DNA of 45,785 nt, taken from assembly GCF_013114625.1 (NCBI RefSeq), contig NZ_VTXD01000038.1:1-45785 (forward strand), in the 5' to 3' direction. This DNA comes from Vibrio sp. 99-70-13A1 (lineage in GTDB: Bacteria; Pseudomonadota; Gammaproteobacteria; Enterobacterales; Vibrionaceae). The notes under the pieces were generated by a model, which had not been told where the DNA came from, did not search any database, and saw nothing but the letters and a program-made list of their open reading frames with translations. A program made the translations under genes and the position numbers. This document shows positions 24,956 to 33,250 of the stretch, piece by piece; position 1 is the stretch's first letter, and every line of letters starts with the position of its first letter.

Positions 24956-26119
24956 ATGAATAGTATTCCTTCAGCAGAGAAGCTTTCAGCAAAGAAGACT
25001 TCAGCAAAAAAGCCTTCAGCAGAGAAACCTTCATCAGAGAAGCCTTTAACATTGAAACGTTTGTACCCTAAGCGTCTATTTAATAAACGTCTATTTCAAT
25101 TCACTAACCCATTGAATCAAGCAAGATGGCTAAGGTTTAAAGCGAATAAGCGCGGTTTTATTTCCTTGTGGGTGTTTACCATCTTATTTGTGCTGAGTTT
25201 ATTTGCAGAAATTATCGCAAACGACAAACCTTTGTTGGTGTCCTATCAAACTGAATGGTTTTACCCCGTTCTGACCGAACATGCTGAAACCGAGTTTGGC
25301 GGAGAGTTTGAAACCGAAGCCGACTACAAAGACCCTTACGTCATCGAATTGATAGAAGAGCAAGGCTACATCGTGTGGCCGTTGATCCCGTTTAGTTATG
25401 ACACCATCAATTTTGATATTACTGGCGCTGTTCCTTCAAAGCCCGATAACGTCAATTGGCTTGGTACTGATGACAAAGGACGCGATGTACTGGCGCGTAT
25501 TATTTACGGCTTCAGAATCTCCGTCTTGTTTGGGTTTGTCCTGACCATCGTTTCCAGTGTGATTGGCGTGTTTGTGGGGGCGAGCCAAGGCTACTACGGT
25601 GGTTGGCTAGATTTACTGGGGCAACGCTTCATTGAAGTTTGGTCTGGAATGCCGACTCTGTTCTTGTTAATCATTCTATCCAGCTTTATCGAACCAAACT
25701 TTTGGTGGTTATTGGGGATAATGGTGCTATTCAGCTGGATGAGTTTAGTGGGCATAGTGAGAGCTGAGTTTTTACGTTGCCGCAATTTTGATTATGTTCG
25801 GGCGGCGCAAGCCATGGGAGTGGATGACAAACGCATCATGCTTAGGCACATGTTACCCAATGCTATGGTGGCATCGCTCACTATGATGCCGTTTATTTTG
25901 TCAGGCTCAGTCACGACCTTAACCTCATTAGATTTCCTCGGTTTTGGTTTGCCTGCAGGTTCGCCTTCATTAGGTGAGTTGCTTGCTCAAGGCAAGGCTA
26001 ATTTACAAGCGCCATGGCTTGGTATTTCTGCGTTTGTTGTACTTTCTATGATGCTGACGTTACTCGTCTTCGTCGGTGAAGCGGTACGTGATGCTTTTGA
26101 CCCGCACCAGAATAGGTAG
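24956..26119 (+). CDS. yejE: Peptide ABC transporter, permease YejE
   Basis: YejE is the second channel subunit, 387 residues against about 341 in E. coli. The extra length is a cytoplasmic N-terminal tail with five-residue repeats (SAEKL, SAKKT, SAKKP, SAEKP, SSEKP) ahead of the conserved NPLNQARWLRFKANKRGFISLWVF. The rest is normal: a large periplasmic loop (TEFGGEFETEADYKDPYV), WLGTDDKGRDVLARIIYGFRIS, the EAA loop YVRAAQAMGVDDKRIMLRHMLPNA, and DAFDPHQNR at the end. Alternative starts further in would remove the repeats, but none has a clearly better ribosome binding site. Confidence 0.94.
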   Translation: MNSIPSAEKLSAKKTSAKKPSAEKPSSEKPLTLKRLYPKRLFNKRLFQFTNPLNQARWLRFKANKRGFISLWVFTILFVLSLFAEIIANDKPLLVSYQTEWFYPVLTEHAETEFGGEFETEADYKDPYVIELIEEQGYIVWPLIPFSYDTINFDITGAVPSKPDNVNWLGTDDKGRDVLARIIYGFRISVLFGFVLTIVSSVIGVFVGASQGYYGGWLDLLGQRFIEVWSGMPTLFLLIILSSFIEPNFWWLLGIMVLFSWMSLVGIVRAEFLRCRNFDYVRAAQAMGVDDKRIMLRHMLPNAMVASLTMMPFILSGSVTTLTSLDFLGFGLPAGSPSLGELLAQGKANLQAPWLGISAFVVLSMMLTLLVFVGEAVRDAFDPHQNR

Positions 26120-26125
26120 AACCTG

Positions 26126-27811
26126 ATGACTAATCACGTAGAATCTAATCATCTAGAAGCGAACCATGTAGAACAGAACCACGTAGAACCGAACGAGCCC
26201 GTATTGACGATTAAAGATTTATCGGTTGGATTCGGAAGAGTCAATCTACTCGATAACAAAAGTACGGTGGAGCAAGTCACTCATAAGGTTTCCTTAGAGA
26301 TCAGAAAAGGGGAAACCTTAGCTTTAGTGGGTGAAAGTGGTTCAGGTAAATCGGTGACTGCTAATTCCATTCTAAAATTGTTACCGAAAGGATCCGCTCA
26401 CTACCTAAACGGCAGTATTCACTTCAACGGCATCGATATTCTGAGCTGTTCGGAGCGTCAACTAAGAGGTGTGAGGGGTGGAAGAATAGGAATGATCTTC
26501 CAAGAACCCATGGTTTCTCTCAACCCACTACATAAAGTGGGTAAACAGCTCGTTGAAACCTTATCCATACATCGCGGAATGCGAACCAACAAAGCGCAGG
26601 CATTGGCTTTAGAGTGGTTAGGTAAGGTGGGTATTCGTCATCCAGAACAAAAAATCTTGTCATACCCTCATGAGTTGTCGGGCGGCGAACGTCAGCGTGT
26701 CATGATTGCGATGGCGCTGATTAATGAACCTGAGCTGTTAATTGCTGATGAACCCACCACTGCACTTGATGTCTCCGTGCAAGCTCAAATTTTAGATTTG
26801 CTTAAATCACTTCAACAAGAGTTGGGTATGGCGATGTTATTCATTACCCATGATCTGAGTATTGTGAAAAAAATAGCGGATCGAGTGTCAGTGATGAAAG
26901 ACGGGCATTTGGTAGAAAGCGGCGATTGTAAGCAAGTTTTCTCATCGCCTCATCACGCTTACACCAAGAAGCTGATCAATTCAGACCCTAAAGGTTCGCC
27001 AGTAAAGGTGCCAGACGTTAGCGAGTCGCTGCTTAATGTGAATCAGCTTCGGGTTTGGTTTCCTATTACTGGGGGCATATTCAAACGAGTGGTATCGCAT
27101 GTAAAAGCGGTCACGGATATGGGGTTCACATTAAAGCGTGGGCACTCGATTGGTTTAGTTGGCGAGAGTGGCTCGGGAAAATCCACCACTGGCATGGCGA
27201 TACTTAAACTGATCGAGAGTGAAGGTTCAATTGCTTATGATGGAGGAGAGCTCCAAGGCTTAAACCGAACTGATATGTTGCCATACCGAAGCCGCATGCA
27301 GGTGGTGTTTCAAGACCCATTCTCAGCCCTTAACCCCAGAATGTCGGTCGCTCAGGTGATTGGTGAAGGCTTACTAGTGCATCAAGAGTTAACGGAAACT
27401 GAGCTTGAGCAAAAAATTTGTGAAGTGATGAAAGAGGTCGACTTAGATCCTGACACTCGTCACCGCTACCCGAACGAGTTTTCAGGTGGGCAAAGGCAGC
27501 GTATTGCTGTGGCAAGAGCTTTGGTGTTAAAACCGGAATTTATATTGCTGGATGAACCGACATCGTCATTGGATAGAACCGTCCAATCACAAGTGCTTGA
27601 TCTATTAAAGTCATTACAAGAAAAGTATGGGCTTACCTATTTGTTCATTAGCCATGATCTGGATGTCGTGAAATCGTTATGTCATTACACCATAGTGATG
27701 AAAGCGGGGCATATAGTAGAGCAAGGCGCGACAGAGCAATTGTTTAGCGATCCTCAGCATGATTACACCAAACAACTGGTTTCTTTATCCTCATTTAGCC
27801 AAAATCTTTAG
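26126..27811 (+). CDS. yejF: Peptide ABC transporter, ATP-binding protein YejF
   Basis: YejF holds both ATPase modules of the importer in one chain. Module one has Walker A GESGSGKSV at 69-77, LSGGERQRVMIA and LLIADEPTTALD; module two has GESGSGKSTTG, FSGGQRQRIAVA and ILLDEPTSSLD. At 561 residues it is about 30 longer than the E. coli protein because of an N-terminal run of NHVE/NHLE-type repeats (NHVESNHLEANHVEQNHVE) before the first domain at about residue 26. It is the last gene of yejABEF; its stop codon leads straight into a 7-bp tandem repeat. Confidence 0.94.
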   Translation: MTNHVESNHLEANHVEQNHVEPNEPVLTIKDLSVGFGRVNLLDNKSTVEQVTHKVSLEIRKGETLALVGESGSGKSVTANSILKLLPKGSAHYLNGSIHFNGIDILSCSERQLRGVRGGRIGMIFQEPMVSLNPLHKVGKQLVETLSIHRGMRTNKAQALALEWLGKVGIRHPEQKILSYPHELSGGERQRVMIAMALINEPELLIADEPTTALDVSVQAQILDLLKSLQQELGMAMLFITHDLSIVKKIADRVSVMKDGHLVESGDCKQVFSSPHHAYTKKLINSDPKGSPVKVPDVSESLLNVNQLRVWFPITGGIFKRVVSHVKAVTDMGFTLKRGHSIGLVGESGSGKSTTGMAILKLIESEGSIAYDGGELQGLNRTDMLPYRSRMQVVFQDPFSALNPRMSVAQVIGEGLLVHQELTETELEQKICEVMKEVDLDPDTRHRYPNEFSGGQRQRIAVARALVLKPEFILLDEPTSSLDRTVQSQVLDLLKSLQEKYGLTYLFISHDLDVVKSLCHYTIVMKAGHIVEQGATEQLFSDPQHDYTKQLVSLSSFSQNL

Positions 27812-27851
27812 TTAGTAGTTAGTAGTTAGTAGTTAGTAGTTAGTAGTTAGT
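27810..27851. repeat. Tandem repeat of AGTTAGT joining two stop codons
   Basis: Six perfect copies of the 7-mer AGTTAGT run from 27810 to 27851. The array starts inside the yejF stop codon on the plus strand and takes in the stop codon of the next gene on the minus strand, so it fills the whole gap between two convergent genes. There is no hairpin terminator in the gap. Confidence 0.96.
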
Positions 27852-28626
27852 CGATATAGCGGTTCAGTAAATTGTTAATTTCGCCATTATTCTGCATCTC
27901 AAGGATGATGGCGTTAAATTTTTTAACAAAGTGCTCTTTATAGGGGTAGCGGTTATCTGCATCGGCTGAAAATGCTAAGTAGCCCTGCTCCGTGCTAACA
28001 CTGATACCAAGTTCAAACTCACGATCTTCATCAAGATCACCAGAAAGCTTCATTCGCTTTATTTCCCAAAGAATCGATAACTTATCGTTGATGTAGCAAT
28101 CAATACGATTTGTTTTGAGTTTAAGGATGTTTTCACGGTTATCTAACGCGGGCTCAATCGTAATTTTATCTTCTTTTTCTGCTATCCAAAATTGCTCGCC
28201 ACCAATAGCAAAAGAATTGTTGATCCCAATTTTCAAACCATAAAAGTCGTCGGGCCAAGAAGTACTAACAGGTGGTTTCGTATTGCAATACACCACGACT
28301 TCTTCTTGAAGAATAGGAACAGAGTAGGGGTTAATATACTGGCGTTGATTTGGATAGAAATACGGAGGATAAAGAGCAAATGCTCTGCCAGCTTCAAGTA
28401 GCTTTAATCCACGCTTAAATGGGGTGGGCTTTATTGTGACGTTGTAGCGTGGCATGCGACTAAAAGCCAAGCGCATAATATCAGAATAGATCCCTTTGGC
28501 TTTTTCTTCACTAGCAAAACTGTATGGCGGATAAGCGTCATCTGCGTAAACCGTCACCGGAATTTGCTTCGCGGTGAGCGATTGGTTTAACCCGAGCCAT
28601 AAACATAAAACCAAAAGTATTCGCAT
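27847..28626 (-). CDS. Periplasmic solute-binding protein, SBP family 3
   Basis: A 259-residue periplasmic binding protein with a signal peptide (MRILLVLCLWLGLNQSLTA, cleavage near TAKQ). The bacterial extracellular solute-binding family 3 pattern is visible: PVTVYADDAYPPYSF, AKGIYSDIMRLAFSRM, NVTIKPTPFKRGLKLLEAGRAFALYPPYF, and RIDCYINDKLSILWEIKRMK. Relatives bind amino acids or similar small polar compounds, and some act as sensors. No permease or ATPase lies beside it, so it is an orphan. It is convergent with yejF. Confidence 0.85.
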   Translation of the reverse strand: MRILLVLCLWLGLNQSLTAKQIPVTVYADDAYPPYSFASEEKAKGIYSDIMRLAFSRMPRYNVTIKPTPFKRGLKLLEAGRAFALYPPYFYPNQRQYINPYSVPILQEEVVVYCNTKPPVSTSWPDDFYGLKIGINNSFAIGGEQFWIAEKEDKITIEPALDNRENILKLKTNRIDCYINDKLSILWEIKRMKLSGDLDEDREFELGISVSTEQGYLAFSADADNRYPYKEHFVKKFNAIILEMQNNGEINNLLNRYID

Positions 28627-28794
28627 ACAATCCTTTGTATAATTGACTTCACTATTAACTGTAGTCTACACAGGCGAACATAACTAGCGCAATTACTTAC
28701 CATCAATGTTTTTAAATAGAACGTGGTTATTTACGTCTTTTGGCATTACACTGCGCGCAATCAGTTTAGAATTTAGTTTTAGGTAAGAATCAAC

Positions 28795-29355
28795 ATGGAA
28801 CAAGAATATTACGAAGACGCTGACTATGTTGGTGGTGAAGAAGGCGAAGAGATTGAAATTGAAGCACTTGGTGTAGAAGTTTCATCCCAACCTATTGAAC
28901 TATATAAAGTATTTAAAATCGCTAACCTTGTCGGCGGCGGTGGTGAAGCCAAGCACATTATTTCTGAAGGTTATGTGGCTGTAAATGGCGAATTAGAAAC
29001 CCGTAAGCGCCGCAAAATGTACGACGGTGACTTCTTTGAGTTCAACCAAGAATATTACGTGGTTGTGTGTGACCAACCGGTACAAGAAGCAGTAGCAAAA
29101 CCAGAAAAAGTGCCAGCTGCTAAGAAGCCTGCGAAATCAAAACCGGCGAATAAGAAAAGTGCTCATAGCAAAGAAAACAAGAAAAACACTTCGCACCCTT
29201 TAAGCGCTAAAGCAGAGCCAAGAAAACCTGAAAATAAGCCGAATAAATCCAATAAAGCTAATAAACCGAATCAGGCAAAGAAAGCGAAAACAGAAGACAA
29301 GCCAAAGACTGAACGTGATCAAAAAAGTGGTCGTCATTCAATCAACTTCTTTTAA
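28795..29355 (+). CDS. S4-domain RNA-binding protein, YbcJ-like, with basic tail
   Basis: The middle of this 186-residue protein (about 32-95) matches the small S4 protein YbcJ: IELYKVFKIANLVGGGGEAK, IISEGYVAVNGELETRKRRK. The S4 fold binds structured RNA. Unlike the 70-residue YbcJ it has an acidic N-terminus (EQEYYEDADYVGGEEGEEIEIE) and a long Lys/Pro/Ala/Asn-rich tail (about 100-180), probably disordered and able to bind RNA non-specifically. It is a single gene with a strong terminator at 29415. It probably acts in the cytoplasm on ribosomal or other RNA; the target is unknown. Confidence 0.85.
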   Translation: MEQEYYEDADYVGGEEGEEIEIEALGVEVSSQPIELYKVFKIANLVGGGGEAKHIISEGYVAVNGELETRKRRKMYDGDFFEFNQEYYVVVCDQPVQEAVAKPEKVPAAKKPAKSKPANKKSAHSKENKKNTSHPLSAKAEPRKPENKPNKSNKANKPNQAKKAKTEDKPKTERDQKSGRHSINFF

Positions 29356-29680
29356 TTAGGCTAAGAATTTATAGCTGTTCTATTTTGAATGGTTAATTCA
29401 GTCCGTTTATTATGAAAAGCCCGCGAATCTAATCGCGGGCTTTTTTATGGGTGAAGCTTTTTCAGGTTGGTTTATCAATACAGACTTTTCTATGAAGATT
29501 TATCCACGCTGGTGAAAGATCTTCTTAACATTAATGAGCGGTTTCTCCCGTGGATTAGTGTTAATATTTTGTTGTTTGAGGTGCATATCGGCAAACATTC
29601 ATTTGATGATTTTCCGCACTTCAATTTTAGTCCAAGTCCTATAAGTCAGTCGCAACCTTATAAATAAGAAGGAAAGTCAG
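29356..29680. other. Gap between the S4 protein and the hydrolase
   Basis: This stretch holds the terminator above and the upstream region of the hydrolase gene. An open frame of 66 codons at 29467-29667 has a TTG start, no ribosome binding site and no recognisable content, so I do not call it a gene. Confidence 0.6.
29415..29446 (+). terminator. Rho-independent terminator after the S4 protein gene
   Basis: GCCCGCGA (29419-29426) and TCGCGGGC (29433-29440) form a GC-rich 8-bp stem with a 6-base loop, flanked by AAAA and TTTTTT. Confidence 0.95.
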
Positions 29681-30973
29681 GTGCAAAAGAGCTTTATTGA
29701 TGGAACAACACTGTATCGCCAACATAATTTTCAACTACCTTTAAACTATGAAGATCAAGAAGGGCAGCACATTCAAGTTTTTGCTCGTGAACTCGTTAGT
29801 CTCTCAAAAGACAATCAAGATCTTCCTTGGTTAGTGTACTTTCAAGGTGGTCCTGGTTTTCCTTCTCCAAGAGCAAGTGGTGAGTCGGGCTGGTTAAAGC
29901 GTGCTTTGCAAGATTACCGAGTATTGTTATTGGACCAGCGTGGCACCGGCCACAGCTCTCCAGTGAATCAAGAGTCTTTGGCACATCTGTCTACTGAAGA
30001 ACAAGTGCAATACCTCACCCACTTTAGAGCCGATAACATTGTAAGAGATGCGGAAGCCATTCGTGAAAAGTTAGGTGTCGATCAGTGGGCAACGCTTGGG
30101 CAAAGTTTTGGTGGCTTCTGCACATTGTCTTACTTATCGTTGTTCCCACAAAGCTTATTGCGTTGTTATGTGACAGGCGGGATTCCTTCTATTTCTCGCC
30201 ACGCAGATGATGTGTACCAAGCAACTTATAAACGTGTGACAGACAAAAACAATGCGTTTTTTGCTCAGTTCCCTGAAGCACAAGTGATGTGTCGTGAAAT
30301 TGCAGATTACTTACTGAGTAATGATGTTAGGCTGCCTAATGGTCAGCAGTTCACTGTTGAACAGTTCCAATTGATTGGCATTAACTTAGGGCGTGGCGGG
30401 GCGAACATGCCACTCTATTTCACATTGGAAAGTGCGTTTATTGATGTGAATGGCGAGAGACAGCTGAGCTATAGCTTTTTAAATCAAATGCAGCAAGAGC
30501 AGGGATATTTAACGAATCCAATTTATGCCATCTTGCATGAATCGATTTACTGTCAGGGCTTCGCTTCAAACTGGTCAGCTCATCGTGTTCGCGAGCAGTA
30601 TCCACAATATAATTACCAAACGGGTAATGAATTTTGGTTTACCGGTGAAATGGTTTATCCGTGGATGTTCGATCAACTAGAGACGCTGAAACCACTCCGT
30701 GATGCGGCAAATCTATTGGCTGAAAAGCAAGATTGGTGTGATGTCTATGATGCAAACGTATTGAGCCAAAATTCCGTGCCAGTCGCATGCGCGGCGTATG
30801 CAGACGACATGTATGTCGAACTGGATTACACGCGTGAAACGCTTTCTAACATGCCGATGGCTAAGGCGTGGATTACCAATGAGTACGAACACAATGGTAT
30901 TGGGGTGGATGGCGAACGTATTTTAGACCGTTTGATCACTATGGCGAATGCATTAGACAACTTGCCAAAATAG
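29681..30973 (+). CDS. Alpha/beta hydrolase, prolyl aminopeptidase-like (S33)
   Basis: A 430-residue alpha/beta-fold hydrolase of the S33 peptidase type, which trims N-terminal proline or related residues from peptides. Seen: the oxyanion-hole segment VYFQGGPGF (52-60), LLLDQRGTGHSSP (82-94), the nucleophile Ser142 in GQSFGG, a cap domain at about 180-330, and likely catalytic Asp375/376 (YADDMYV) and His404 (NEYEHNG). No signal peptide, so cytoplasmic. The start is GTG at 29681 after GAAGGAAAG. It is a single gene that ends in a strong terminator. Confidence 0.9.
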   Translation: MQKSFIDGTTLYRQHNFQLPLNYEDQEGQHIQVFARELVSLSKDNQDLPWLVYFQGGPGFPSPRASGESGWLKRALQDYRVLLLDQRGTGHSSPVNQESLAHLSTEEQVQYLTHFRADNIVRDAEAIREKLGVDQWATLGQSFGGFCTLSYLSLFPQSLLRCYVTGGIPSISRHADDVYQATYKRVTDKNNAFFAQFPEAQVMCREIADYLLSNDVRLPNGQQFTVEQFQLIGINLGRGGANMPLYFTLESAFIDVNGERQLSYSFLNQMQQEQGYLTNPIYAILHESIYCQGFASNWSAHRVREQYPQYNYQTGNEFWFTGEMVYPWMFDQLETLKPLRDAANLLAEKQDWCDVYDANVLSQNSVPVACAAYADDMYVELDYTRETLSNMPMAKAWITNEYEHNGIGVDGERILDRLITMANALDNLPK

Positions 30974-31016
30974 TTGTTCAAAGGTACTTAGCTATCTCTG
31001 AGATTTTATGTTTTTA

Positions 31017-31037
31017 AGCTAGAAGCTAGAAGCTAGA
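31017..31037. repeat. Tandem 7-mer AGCTAGA, three copies
   Basis: Three perfect AGCTAGA copies lie between the hydrolase stop and its terminator; a fourth diverged copy (GAGCTAGA) sits at about 31043. It is another 7-bp array in a post-stop position. Confidence 0.85.
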
Positions 31038-31067
31038 CCTTAGAGCTAGAAATTAGGAATAACAATG

Positions 31068-31094
31068 AAGCGCTGTATTTCACAGCGCTTTTTT
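31068..31094 (+). terminator. Terminator after the hydrolase gene
   Basis: AAGCGCTGT (31068-31076) and ACAGCGCTT (31082-31090) form a 9-bp stem with a 5-base loop followed by a T-run. The T-run overlaps the stop codon of the convergent gene at 31093. Confidence 0.9.
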
Positions 31095-32037
31095 ATTGGA
31101 TAGGTAAAGCTAATACGCTGCCATTCAGATTTAACCGAGCAAGCCATTCGCATGGCATTGATCTGTCATCGTCAAAATAGCTCGCGGCAAGTACAGCCCC
31201 AATGATGATAGAGCGACCACAATTATCCCCACCACATAGAATGTTGTCTCGAATCCCTTGCTCGTAGTTTTTTGCCGTCGCCACAATACGAATAATCACA
31301 GGAAAAGCAGCAGCCAAATCACAATGTAACCCAAACTTCTGAGCTGCTTCGGTGATGGATAATTCAGGTTCAGCGAGCGCTAAGTTCACTTGTTCGTGTA
31401 TGAATGAACTGCAGGTTTGTCTGACCATTTCCACACACTGCATTGGTGTATGCCCTTGAATAGCAGCTTGCAGAAGTAGAGTAAGAGCTTGAGCCCACTC
31501 GACGGCTTTATCATTGTTATTAGTGACTCTTACGGCGCTTTCTACCATAGCAGGTAGTTCGTTAGAGGTGTGAAAACAGGCGATTAAGGGAATGAGCTTT
31601 GAAATGGCGGGTAGTTGGGTATCATCAGCGCCGCATTGAGTGACGGGGAGCCCGTTTGCTTCTAGCTGGTGGATATTTTGTAAGGTTATTTTAGTTGGCT
31701 TATCTATGTAACCGACCCAGTATCCGCCAAAGTCGAACCACTCTCTAAAATGTTCAATATAGCATTTCTCTGAGTACGCTTTTGCACAAGTTAGTGCATC
31801 AACCATAGCTAAAACTTGCGCTCCATACTGAGAATGGTCACCGACTGATTTTCCTTCATGGGCAAAGAAGCCTTTGTCTTGATAGTCGAATCTATCTGGT
31901 GCATGAAATTCAGGATGATTGCCAGCAACTTTGATTATTTGCTGTTGGTCATAGAGCCAATGTAACCCCATAGAAGCGACATCCCCAACCAAAGCGCCAA
32001 CAACGGCGTGGTAAGCTTTTTCTTTATGTTGATCCAT
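31093..32037 (-). CDS. ADP-ribosylglycohydrolase-like protein, atypical metal site
   Basis: The fold of ADP-ribosylglycohydrolases, which remove ADP-ribose from proteins or small molecules, is suggested by VVGALVGDVASMGLHWLYD near the N-terminus and GGDNCGRSIIIGAVLAASYF near the C-terminus. In classical members the latter reads GGDxDT; here the second metal-binding Asp is replaced by Cys, and the first motif is also changed. J1-crystallin-like relatives have similar changes, to my recollection, so enzymatic activity is uncertain. I chose the ATG at 32037 (314 residues); an in-frame TTG at 32067 would add ten residues without a better ribosome binding site. Confidence 0.8.
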   Translation of the reverse strand: MDQHKEKAYHAVVGALVGDVASMGLHWLYDQQQIIKVAGNHPEFHAPDRFDYQDKGFFAHEGKSVGDHSQYGAQVLAMVDALTCAKAYSEKCYIEHFREWFDFGGYWVGYIDKPTKITLQNIHQLEANGLPVTQCGADDTQLPAISKLIPLIACFHTSNELPAMVESAVRVTNNNDKAVEWAQALTLLLQAAIQGHTPMQCVEMVRQTCSSFIHEQVNLALAEPELSITEAAQKFGLHCDLAAAFPVIIRIVATAKNYEQGIRDNILCGGDNCGRSIIIGAVLAASYFDDDRSMPCEWLARLNLNGSVLALPIQ

Positions 32038-32187
32038 AGATAACTCATGTATGAAGTGAATGGACAAAGTATAGGATTCAAATGGGTTAAATGTGCTAAT
32101 CCTTTACTATCAATGTAATTGCTGTGAGCAACGTAACCAAATGTATAGCTTACAGAATATATTAGGCTATGGATTCAAACTTCCAGA

Positions 32188-33114
32188 CTATTGAAGGTTC
32201 AAATAAATGCTCGAACGCTTCTCAATGGATTTGAATAATTGCGAAAGCATAAAACACAGTAAAAAGTAAACGGCGCCAACAATCAGCCAAATTTCAAAGA
32301 TAAGACCGGATGAGTTCGCCATTTCTGTACCAACAAAAGTCATTTCTTGAATCGAAATTAGCGAAACAATCGATGTATCTTTTACTAAAGAAATAGCCTG
32401 CCCGGCCAAAGGTGGGGTGATGGCAGTCAATACTTGTGGGCCAATCACAAAGCGGTATTTAGCGAAGACAGAAAGCCCAAGCGAATCGGCGGCTTCCCAC
32501 TGTCCTTTAGGTACGCTTTCTAAACCGGCACGAATAACTTCAGCAATGTAAGCAGAAGACAATAGTCCAATACAAATCACACCAGAGGCTAAATTTTCCC
32601 ACAAATTAGCAGGTCCAAATAAGAAGGCTTGTACCTTATTGATATCGCCATTGTGCTCTCTTAGCAATACTTCTAACCCTAATAATGGGATGAGTTGATT
32701 TGAAACGAAGAAGTAAAAAATAAACACGAATACCAAAGGTGGGATATTGCGTAGTAGTTGAATGAATAGAAGTGCGGGGGTTCGGAAAAAAGTCACTTTT
32801 GAATGGCGAGCGACGCCTAAAACGGTACCAAACGATAAGGCTAATGCCATGCTCCATAAGCTTAGTCGTAAAGTGGCGATTAAACCTTGGAAAAAATAAG
32901 GGACACTACCGCTGGAAGGTGGAATAAAAATAAGCGTAAAAGCCTCACTCCAACGCCATTGGTAATTAATGCCAATAGAAGAACGGTAATACAACCAAAT
33001 TGAGAATGCAGCGATTACGGCAAGCAGTATTCCGTCGAGCAAGTTCAGACGACGGAACCAAGGTTTGTTATTCATATTAGGTTTAACGGAATATGCGTTG
33101 CTAGTACTGCTCAC
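32188..33114 (-). CDS. Amino-acid ABC transporter, permease (HisMQ type)
   Basis: A 308-residue inner-membrane permease of the polar amino-acid uptake family, the last gene of a four-gene minus-strand operon. Seen: a first membrane helix after LNLLDGILLAVIAAFSIWLYY, FFQGLIATLRLSLWSMALALSFG, LLRNIPPLVFVFIFYF, and the EAA loop region GLESVPKGQWEAADSLGLSVFAKYRFVIGPQVL. A long insertion (residues about 135-165) separates helices. It lies 136 bp after the binding-protein gene, across a hairpin. It probably pairs with the permease at 34073-34873 as a heterodimer. Confidence 0.92.
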   Translation of the reverse strand: MSSTSNAYSVKPNMNNKPWFRRLNLLDGILLAVIAAFSIWLYYRSSIGINYQWRWSEAFTLIFIPPSSGSVPYFFQGLIATLRLSLWSMALALSFGTVLGVARHSKVTFFRTPALLFIQLLRNIPPLVFVFIFYFFVSNQLIPLLGLEVLLREHNGDINKVQAFLFGPANLWENLASGVICIGLLSSAYIAEVIRAGLESVPKGQWEAADSLGLSVFAKYRFVIGPQVLTAITPPLAGQAISLVKDTSIVSLISIQEMTFVGTEMANSSGLIFEIWLIVGAVYFLLCFMLSQLFKSIEKRSSIYLNLQ

Positions 33115-33191
33115 AAAGGACCTATTTGGGTGTTAATTCAGATTGTAGAAATGGTTTATGAAAATCAGGATCAGGAAATGAGTGATCAATT

Positions 33192-33228
33192 ACCCGTTAA
33201 GTGAGTTTATACTTCTCACCTAACGGGT
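33192..33228 (-). terminator. Intercistronic hairpin after the amino-acid binding protein gene
   Basis: ACCCGTTAAGTGAG (33192-33205) and CTCACCTAACGGGT (33215-33228) form a 14-bp stem with one wobble pair and a 9-base loop. There is no U-run on the minus strand, so it may stabilise the binding-protein message and reduce read-through into the last permease gene. Confidence 0.65.
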
Positions 33229-33250
33229 TTATCAAACATTGCTAAGGAGT

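Noticed and set aside
29467..29667. Small open frame between the S4 protein and hydrolase genes
   Set aside because: There is no ribosome binding site, a TTG start, and no recognisable composition or motif.
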